Notes under the pieces: generated by a model | The model's input: only the letters and a program-made list of their open reading frames with translations | Told to the model about the DNA's origin: nothing | Databases searched by the model: none | Translations under genes and position numbers: made by a program | Assembly (NCBI GenBank): GCA_038503035.1 | Contig: JAVSML010001072.1 | Span: 248,001 to 312,000, forward strand | Source of the DNA: Crocodylus rhombifer | Lineage: Eukaryota; Chordata; Crocodylia; Crocodylidae | Direction of reading: 5' to 3' | DNA: 64,000 nucleotides | Part shown: in pieces, positions 57,201 through 64,000 of the stretch | Layout of the letters: the number at the start of each line of letters is the position of its first letter | How positions within the stretch are numbered: the stretch's first letter is position 1

Positions 57201-59141
57201 TGACTTCGAACAGTCTAAAACCATAACGTCATACAGAGATTTCATTTGAATTGTACCAAAAATCAAATAAAAACGTTTCTCCACTCTTCAGGGTAAAGGA
57301 ATTCAGAACATTTTTGCTACAGCGCTGGAATGAAAGTACTTGCAATAAGGCAGCTGTTGAGAGGCAAGGCTTGTGAACTAGCCGTTACCATACCATCCAA
57401 GGAAGGCCTACCACTTTTGTTCTGCTCCTGTGAGCACAGTGTTCACTGAACACTGGTTTTTCTGTGTGCTCTAACAATAAAACATCACTGGGAAATTAAT
57501 TTTATCCTATGAAAAAGAACACTGAATTTTTCAGCCCTACCAAACAGAAAGCATCATTTTAAAAAGGAGACGTGAAATTTCAGGCAATACCAATTTCCAC
57601 ACAACAGTCAAAGGAAATGCCGCATACACGCACGGAAAATTTTACTCATTTAAACCACACCATTTACAACACAAGAAATGGAAATGATACCATGGGGGGC
57701 AGATGATTGGGACCGACCATAAAGGGGAAGCCCAAATATCAACTAAAACAACCCAAAAGCTGATGTTCTTAATAGAATTTTTGCGCAGAGATGAACATGA
57801 TTAGATGTGGTAGAGGAAAATTTAACCCAAAATCACTAGGTCTCAAACCCCAGGCACTCCTGCTTCTAATGACGTACCAACGGTATCGGGAGGTGTGTGG
57901 ATTTGACGCGTCAGAGTCAGACAATCAAAGGCGGGTGGAGATGCAACAATGGGTCTGGTCAAAAGGATCTTACTCAGAAGAACTGTAAAACAGAACCAGG
58001 ATTAAGTAATACATGCTTACGCCTCACCCAGAGTTAAAGTTAAAGCCCTGGCAGATTTATTGCAACAATCCACACTTGAAAAAAGAGTCAACGAACAAGA
58101 TCTACCAGAGGCCATAAAGTTCTGCCTATGAGAGCCTGGAGCACTCCCCAAAACAGGGAAGCCAAGTTGCTTCCAAATTCAAGGGAGGACTTTCGAGAAG
58201 TGACTCACAATATTTACAAGGCTGATAACCATGCGTTCCAGGTTTTCCTTACCAATCATCTCACACTGGAAGCCACGTGCACCCAGAAGTTAAACAATCT
58301 CCAGCCATAACATTGCTTCAAGATGTCTAAAAAAGGGAAAGGCCATAACCACCCAGGTCAGCACAACAGATTCTGCAAGGGCGTCACAGGTGTCGGGGAA
58401 ATCTCATCCTCCCCGAGGTGACAAGAGGTCAAGCGGAAGACACTGCTCTGCCTTCTCAGTACTGAGCTCCCACAGGCCAGTGCCGGGTCGAGGCCCTTGA
58501 GCAGCTGCGGCCTGGACGAGTCCCACCGGGACCTTAAAGCCAACAAAGGCTGGAGGAAGTGAGTCAGTGACATCGAGCCCGGGCAGCACACAGCCCCGCC
58601 ACCGCTCTGAATGCCAGGGAGCAGGCACAGCTGGCGCTTCTTGCGCTAATGGCTCTGTGCACAGAGTCCCCTGGTTTCCAAGCACGTCATCGTTAAAGGC
58701 CTCCAGAGAGGTGGCCGGGCCGCGTGCTCCCTGAACTGGGGCACTGCAGGGCTGCGCGGGGCGAGCTCCAGTTTGGGCTTCGAGCCTTTGGGGGACAACG
58801 GGAGAGAGACAGGAACAGGAGGGGAAAGACGCAGGGGCGCTTCGGAGCACGGGCACACGCACCTACCAACACAGGGAAACACACGAATGCACACCCACAC
58901 GTACACGTACATGCAGGCACGCACACCCACACACACAGGCACGTGGAAGCACGAAGGCACGCGGGCACACCCGCCGTCCCCCCCACGCGAGGGCGAAGCC
59001 CCGGGCCCGGCGCGGGGCGGGAGGAGTGGTGGGGTGGGGTGGGGTGGGGTGGGTGTCTCCGGGCGCCCCGCACTCACCACGCCCCACGGCCCGCCCCGGC
59101 CCAAGCCGGAGCCCCGCCCGCGCCCAGCTCGCCGCCATCAT
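51117..59141 (-). CDS. SDHD: Succinate dehydrogenase subunit D (complex II membrane anchor)
   Basis: SDHD and SDHC anchor succinate dehydrogenase in the inner mitochondrial membrane, binding haem b and ubiquinone. Four exons join in phase: 59141-59078, 57982-57878, 56566-56422 and 51282-51117. The product is 159 residues, the same as human SDHD. From residue 58 on the numbering is collinear with human: the haem-ligand histidine is His102 (PLHGHW) and the ubiquinone-site tyrosine is Tyr114 (VITDYVHG). Residues 1-57 are a basic mitochondrial presequence ([25 protein letters not shown]) and diverge strongly. The end, [19 protein letters not shown], is nearly invariant in vertebrates. Two methionines open the frame (59141 and 59138). 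TIMM8B starts 121 bp away on the other strand. Confidence 0.95.
51290..56415. other. Large SDHD intron 3
   Basis: About 5.1 kb with unusually few stops on the plus strand: frames of 159 codons (53158-53637) and 185 codons (55107-55664). I recognise no domain in them and see no splice pairs that join them. Possibly an old, decayed mobile element. Confidence 0.4.
56422..56566 (-). CDS. SDHD: SDHD exon 3 (first membrane helices, haem histidine)
   Basis: Acceptor TTTTATTCCAG, donor [46 protein letters not shown] and VLPLHGH; the last carries the haem-ligand histidine. Confidence 0.95.
57878..57982 (-). CDS. SDHD: SDHD exon 2 (rest of presequence)
   Basis: Acceptor TCTGTTTTACAG, donor GTACGT. 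Thirty-four full codons with split codons at both ends. [19 protein letters not shown] and [11 protein letters not shown] align loosely with human exon 2. Accepted because phase and length restore exact human numbering downstream. Confidence 0.82.
58849..58945 (+). repeat. Degenerate CA-rich simple repeat
   Basis: Imperfect (CA)n with ACACGTACACGTACATG and ACACCCACACACACAGG, in SDHD intron 1. Confidence 0.7.
59028..59053 (+). repeat. GGGGT pentamer repeat
   Basis: About five GGGGT units just inside SDHD intron 1, about 25 bp below its first donor. Confidence 0.75.
59078..59141 (-). CDS. SDHD: SDHD exon 1 (presequence)
   Basis: Twenty-one codons plus one base; donor GGGGCGTG/GTGAGT. Begins [16 protein letters not shown], rich in Arg, Ala and Gly. 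Phase 1 at the end, as in human exon 1. Confidence 0.85.
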
Positions 59142-59262
59142 GATGTCGCCGTTCCTTCCCCACCGCGCCGCAAGGACACGGGAACACTCCGAAGCGGAAG
59201 CCCGCCCTGGCCTTGCACTTCCGGCGCGGCGACCCGGCACTTCCGGTTCCGGCGGCGTGGCC
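59142..59262. promoter_or_regulatory. Shared SDHD/TIMM8B bidirectional promoter
   Basis: 121 bp between two divergent start codons, CpG-rich and without a TATA box. It holds two CACTTCCGG sites (59216-59224 and 59238-59246), complements of the ETS/GABP (NRF-2) consensus CCGGAAGTG, and a GCGGAAG at 59194-59200. GABP control is typical of nuclear genes for mitochondrial proteins; which site acts here is inference. Confidence 0.75.
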
Positions 59263-59352
59263 ATGGCGGAGGCGGGCGGGGGGGACCCCGCTGTGTCCGA
59301 GCTGCGGGAGCTGGTGGCGGCCGAGCAGCAGCGTGCGCAGTTCACGGCCCAG
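59263..59352 (+). CDS. TIMM8B: TIMM8B exon 1
   Basis: Thirty codons, MAEAGGGDPAVSELRELV to QFTAQ, donor CAG/GTGACC, phase 0. Confidence 0.95.
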
Positions 59353-59713
59353 GTGACCCCCCGCTCCCGCGTGCAGTTTTGGGCGCTGCCGGGAAAAGCT
59401 TCCACCACCAGCCCGGATTTTTGACCTTATTTAAAGAAACCCCCCGGGATGAATATGGGAGGCCCCGGAGCCAGGGACCCCTGGGCAAGCCGTCGGGGGG
59501 CGGGAGGGGTTCCGAGCGGGCTGTGAGCAACCGTCCCGCCCGCAGGTGCACAACTTCATGGAGGTGTGCTGGGACAAGTGCGTGGACAAGCCCGGCTCGA
59601 AACTGGACCATCGCTCGGAGAGCTGCCTGGCCAGCTGCGTGGACCGGTTTATCGACACGACCCTGTCCATCACCCAGCGCTTCTCCCAGATCCTGCAGAA
59701 AGCGGGGCACTGA
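59263..59713 (+). CDS. TIMM8B: Mitochondrial import inner membrane translocase subunit Tim8 B
   Basis: Small Tim chaperones escort hydrophobic precursors across the intermembrane space. Two exons (59263-59352 and 59546-59713) give 85 residues; human TIMM8B has 83. The twin CX3C motifs that form the disulfides are CWDKC and CLASC, 14 residues apart. The helical VAAEQQRAQFTAQVHNFMEV and DTTLSITQRFSQILQK flanks are those of the Tim8 branch. The ATG is in a good context (GGCCATGGCG). AATAAA at 59892-59897 is a likely polyadenylation signal. It converges on the gene at the right edge. Confidence 0.96.
59546..59713 (+). CDS. TIMM8B: TIMM8B exon 2
   Basis: Acceptor CGCCCGCAG. Fifty-five codons and TGA, with both CX3C motifs. 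Confidence 0.96.
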   Translation: MHNFMEVCWDKCVDKPGSKLDHRSESCLASCVDRFIDTTLSITQRFSQILQKAGH

Positions 59714-59891
59714 GCATGGCAGGCTTTGGCCTCCTCCTTCAGCCCCAGCAGACTCTCGTCAGCCCCGGAGGGCGCCTGTGTGCTGCTGAGAAGGCGTTCC
59801 TGCCACAGCCCGGAGAGGCTCTGCCCCATGGGCGCGTCCGGTGCTTTCCGGGTTTTGTATAATCGTGTCGTGGGCGTGCAAGGTGCAGCTT

Positions 59892-59897
59892 AATAAA
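59892..59897 (+). terminator. TIMM8B polyadenylation signal (AATAAA)
   Basis: Canonical AATAAA, 179 bp after the TIMM8B stop codon. Confidence 0.7.
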
Positions 59898-60159
59898 CCA
59901 TCAGGAATCCTCCTCCTTGCAAGTTCATGGCACAAAAGTCTCCTCTCCCCTTTCTTTAAATTTAGTGAAAGGAATATTTGCGTTGTCTGTAGTGCGGGGG
60001 AGTGGGGTCAGGTCAAGTAACTGCCCTAGCACCAAACTGCATTCTTTAAAGAAGATCAATGAATGACCATAATGGAAATAACTTCAATGCAACTAGGAAA
60101 GCAGTGAAAATGTTTTCTGCTTGCAGTACAACCACTGGCCTGGCTGCATTGGGCTAGGG

Positions 60160-60335
60160 CAGCGGTTCCCAAACTCTGACAAATTGCACGTCACTGATTT
60201 AAAATGATACAACCTTAAGTACCACCAGCAAATTTTTGTCCTATTAAGTCATCATGATAAGTCTGTGAACGTGTACCCCTGACAGGTTGTCTGCGTACCA
60301 CTGATGGTACGTGTACCCCAGACTGGGAGCTGCTG
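60160..60335. mobile_element. hAT-type MITE (176 bp)
   Basis: Ends CAGCGGTTCCCAAACTCTG and the complement of CAGCAGCTCCCAGTCTG. Flanked by a perfect 8-bp duplication GGCTAGGG (60152-60159 and 60336-60343). No coding capacity. Confidence 0.85.
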
Positions 60336-60344
60336 GGCTAGGGG

Positions 60345-63300
60345 TATGAGAGCCAACAAGCAAATCTCATCAAAAATCAATTGCCCCAGGTATTTTTACA
60401 GTTTGGTAAAGCTCACTGCAGTATTTCCTCCACTTTGTAGCCCTGCCAGGTACAATGACAAGGGAGGCCCTGGAAATACAAACCCAGCTGTGAAATCAAT
60501 GCAGTTAGGTCTGCCCAGAGCTTTGGGGTAGCAAAGTTGTACTGCAACTACATAAACAAATGCAAACCCTCGTTAGTGTCCCTGGATTAATCCTCATTAT
60601 AAAAAGCTTGGCTAAATCTGTTTGCAAGGGACAGGAGGCATGGTACTCAGTTATTGTTAGAGGATGTTACAGAACAAGACAGAGCTCTCTCTGCTGTCAG
60701 AGTAAAATAGAGACTCCTAAACTTGGGCACTAAGGCCCAAAGGCAGGTATAATTTTATTTAACAGTCTAAATGTTAGTATTTTACATGCCTGCAAAAAAA
60801 ACCCAAAGAAGAGTCATTTGAAAAGCCCAATTTATTCTCTTGGAGACTGTTGGTACCTGTTACATTACTAACGTGAACACCCACCGTCTCACAGGAACAC
60901 ACAAAAATTAAAAATTCTGTACTTAAGTCTCACAGAAAGAGACGCACCTTCCCACTGGCACCATTTTAGAATTCACTTAAAAATATGTTCAATGCCGATA
61001 GTGCAACACAATACAGAGCAGGAAACCTGGGGTTCAGAGGCAGGAGACCAGCCAAATACATGGGAGGTTGCCAGAATCAGACACTCCAGCTCAGAAGTGG
61101 GGAGAAGGGATAGAAAGTAAAGGGCATGTTCACCAAAGAACTGCTCTCATCTCTTCCTGACTCAATCACAGCAAAGTTCCAGCAGGCTCAGGCAGAGGTT
61201 CCAACAGCAGACACTGCTGCTTGGAGTACAAAGGAAGGCAAAATTCAAACTGTCCTGGGTAAAGAGGAGGTGGCCAAGAATGGGTAAAAGATCCTGAATC
61301 CCACTCTGGCCAGCCTATTATCCTGAGTAGACGCCTTGAGCTGGCAGGAACCCCCTTGGGATGTGTTCTTGGGATGAAGCAGGATGAAGCAAACCATGTT
61401 CAACACCGAGAGACTAGCTCATCAAAGCAGAGGTTCTGACATACTAGGTGCTCTCATCAATGGTTGTTAGGAGCAGCACAGTGGGATCAGTGATTCAGAC
61501 CCAACACTCCATCCCTCCCCTAAAATATACCTAGAGCAAGGTCCACACTGGGTCCAGTTCAATGTGGGAAACTAGTATCTTCTGCAGTTGAACATTTCCT
61601 CATAAAAATCTCTGTACAGAGGAGTTATAAAAAATAAAACTTGAACATTTCTCTGGTGATGTATGAAAAGCTGCTGCATTGTTATTGCATAAACATGACT
61701 GCAGGCTGCAACAGAGGAGCCAGCTGCCTGGATCAGAAAAGACTTGCTAACCTTGCTTGGGAATCCAGGCAGCAAGAGGCAAGACCTGCCCAAGTGAGAG
61801 GGCTGCTTGTATGCTCCCTCTGAATCCCTGGAAACAAAGCCATAAATGCTGCCCTTCAGAGACCAGATCAGAGGGAGCATGTTCAGAGCACAGGAAAAAC
61901 TAGAGATGCCACACTACTGACTTCCCTCTCTCTCCCTTAGCCAACATGCAGGGAAGGCCAAAACATCTTTGTCTACTGGAGGCAGAGATAAGGAGGCAAT
62001 TAAATAAGATGCTGGATCTGGGCCAACACAGGCTTTCTTTATTTGCTTTGGCAGTACCAGTCCTCCAAGCAGTTTGCAGATGGCAGGGCTGAAAAATCTC
62101 TGGGCCATCAGACATGCAGTCTGCTCCGTCAGTGAGCATCTCTCATCTCAGCTCCAATGGGATACTGCACTGTCTTCTCCCACAGCCCCGATGAGGTCCT
62201 TGTAGGCAGCAGAAGGCTCACCAAGTAGTCTCAGGGCTGAATTAAGCTGTCTCAGCTGGGTAAAGCAGGAGCGATGTCACTGAAGCCAATGGTGTAAAAC
62301 TCATGAGGTGACCATCAGGATCTCAGGCAGGCCAACCTAGAGATGTGCAACACTTCGCATTTACACAGTATTCATCTGCCAAAGGTTCTTCTAATTAAGT
62401 TTCCCAAGACTGAAGAGGTAGGTAGCTGGAAGTGCCCCAGGGGCCCTGTCTGAAAAAGGGAGAAGCCTGTGAATGCCCTGCCTATCACCCACAGGTAGAG
62501 CTTGTTTCCAAGACACCAGAGGCCCAAGGGGAGAAATCAGTTTGTGGACTCCCAGACTGAGAATGAGCAGAGCTTTTAATAGAACAGCCCGTCCCACCCT
62601 CAGTCCCTTGGAGCAGCCTGCTGGACTGCTCAGAGTAGGGGAGGAGAGCAGCAGCATCTCACTCTCAGGGAATACCTACACCCTGTCCCTGGTGTGTCCT
62701 AGTGGAGGTGCCTGGGGCTACCTCTGCTTGCATGCCTCCAACTTGGAAAAAACAGCAAAGCCATTGTGGGAGCCACTCCAGCACAGCAGCAACTGAGTGC
62801 TCAGGAACAGCCAGCGGGGGGAATGAAGCAGCTTCATCACGGCAAGGCCGAGTTTAATGTGAGAGCAGGAACACCTGGCAGCAGCACTGAGGGAACTGTG
62901 CAGACAGGTCCTTACGCATTCAAGCAAAACCAAACCTAAGGAGGACCTCCAGGACACAGAGATTGCTCTCTTCCCAGGCCTTGGCCACAATGAAGGTAAA
63001 GGCAAAGAAAGCCCCTTCAACACCCTGATCATGGGGTCAAATCCATCAGGCCCACCAGAGGCCTGTCCTATCAGCAGACAGACCCAGAGGAACAGGCCAC
63101 CGATGGGACGGGTGGCAAGTTAGTCCTACAGAAAAGGCAGGTGCCAGGAAAATGGAGAGGAGTCTGGAAGAAACTCCTGCTTTGGTCTCTGTGCTGCAAA
63201 AGGGTCACCCCACCTGCAGCCAAGTCCAGCCATATTCCCACACACTCCAGCCAGGGGCCACCTCCTTACCTCAGCTCCCCAGGTGGGGCCATGTTTGTTA

Positions 63301-63825
63301 TTTCACTGTGGGGAAAATGCTGACATGAGACATCTCTGTGGCTCCGTCCAGTGGCACCTCTTTTGTTACTGGCTTTGGGGGCAGGCTTTCAGTCTGTGGC
63401 TTCCACTCAGTTGCAACTCTGTATTGGTCATTACATGGTTAATAATGAAAAGAGGAACAAACTCCTCTTGTGAAATCCTAGTTTAAAAACCCCTAGAGCT
63501 GAACATTGCCAAAGCACCCATTTCCCTTTCACAGATTCTGGCAACTCTATGAATCAAAATTCAACTAAGTCACAATGGAATAAAAAAAAAAGTCCATCAG
63601 GAATTAGGTGGGTGAGCTTGAGACCTCACCTGAGGGACAGACACCTTCTCCCCAGAGCTTTCAGCTCTCCTGATTTCAAGGCAGAGAAACCCCATGGGAA
63701 GTGATCTGCAGGCTGACAGGAAGGTCACACCTCTGTGTCCCCAGGCCATGTTCATTCCATGGAGCAACGCTGGGACCAGAACGGTGGCCCGTGTTCTCCA
63801 ACCTGCAATGTTCAGCCACAGCCCC
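60345..63825. other. Region between TIMM8B and the right-edge gene; no exon recognised
   Basis: Probably contains a long 3' untranslated region of the minus-strand gene at the right edge. AATAAA complements occur at about 60751 and 60830. Open frames of about 60-107 codons on both strands have no match. Confidence 0.45.
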
Positions 63826-63830
63826 TCTCA

Positions 63831-64000
63831 CTAGTCCTCATCTGAGCTCTCCTCTGACTTCTCATCAGCTGCCACTTTCCAGTTCTTCCTCTTGCTCCGC
63901 TTTTCCTGGATCTCACTGTGCTTCTCAGACGGGGATGTGTGTTGCTTCTTCCTCCTCTTCTTAGGCCGCTTTTCCCTTTTCTCCTCACATTCACTCTCCT
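63831..64000 (-). CDS. NKAPD1: C-terminal coding segment, probably NKAPD1 (partial, runs off the window)
   Basis: The minus-strand frame is open from the window edge to TAG at 63833-63831, giving 55 residues. It is rich in Lys, Arg, Glu and Ser (KREKRPKKRRKKQHTSPS, RSKRKNWKVAADEKSEESS, ending DED), like the basic tail of NKAP-domain proteins. Position and strand fit NKAPD1 (C11orf57), which lies beyond TIMM8B and reads towards it in human. The protein match is from composition and synteny; the diagnostic NKAP region would be outside the window. Confidence 0.7.
   Translation of the reverse strand, partial: ESECEEKREKRPKKRRKKQHTSPSEKHSEIQEKRSKRKNWKVAADEKSEESSDED

Noticed and set aside
58773..59789. 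A 338-codon plus-strand open frame across the SDHD/TIMM8B promoter
   Set aside because: It runs through a CA repeat, the promoter and TIMM8B exons in the wrong frame.
1..64000. CRISPR arrays, bacterial operons, tRNA or rRNA genes
   Set aside because: Spliced vertebrate genes throughout; I saw no repeat-spacer array and no cloverleaf or rRNA sequence.

Overview
The window is vertebrate nuclear DNA, most likely from a crocodilian or another sauropsid. The evidence is spliced genes with GT/AG (and one GC/AG) introns, several CR1 (chicken-repeat-1 type) LINE copies, hAT-type DNA elements with clear 8-bp target duplications, an interleukin-18 gene of avian/reptilian type, and CpG-rich islands. 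Species is an inference.

The gene order is the amniote BCO2-TEX12-IL18-SDHD-TIMM8B-NKAPD1 block (human 11q23), read here in reverse. From left to right: BCO2 on the minus strand (11 coding exons, 3697-17386, lacking only the first short coding exon); TEX12 on the minus strand (three coding exons, 31505-32527, lacking the first ~20 codons); IL18 on the plus strand (five coding exons including a 9-nt microexon, 43176-46350); SDHD on the minus strand (four exons, 51117-59141); TIMM8B on the plus strand (two exons, 59263-59713); and the last coding segment of what is probably NKAPD1 on the minus strand at the right edge (63831-64000). Exon joins were checked by hand: reading phase is continuous across every junction given, and SDHD comes out at 159 codons, TIMM8B at 85 and IL18 at 196, as expected for the families.

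The genes do not form an operon. BCO2 cleaves carotenoids (mitochondria), SDHD anchors respiratory complex II, TIMM8B is an intermembrane-space chaperone, TEX12 is a meiotic synaptonemal complex protein and IL18 is a cytokine. SDHD and TIMM8B are divergent from one compact GC-rich promoter with two ETS-type sites.

The rest is introns and intergenic DNA with repeats: CR1 copies at 8.0-9.3, 17.4-18.7, 30.4-31.1, 46.8-47.0 and 48.3-48.5 kb plus short 3' ends; a 1.2-kb hAT element with a broken transposase tail at 6.4-7.6 kb; three small hAT-type elements; a fold-back element at 18.9-19.1 kb; other terminal-inverted-repeat elements; and CpG-rich segments at 27.8-28.2 and 34.3-38.4 kb. The most unusual items are a recent partial duplication of the IL18 3' end about 1.3 kb downstream of the gene, lying between the arms of an inverted repeat; a three-copy tandem repeat of MYB-type motifs upstream of TEX12; and exon-like minus-strand segments between TEX12 and IL18 that I could not assign to a gene.
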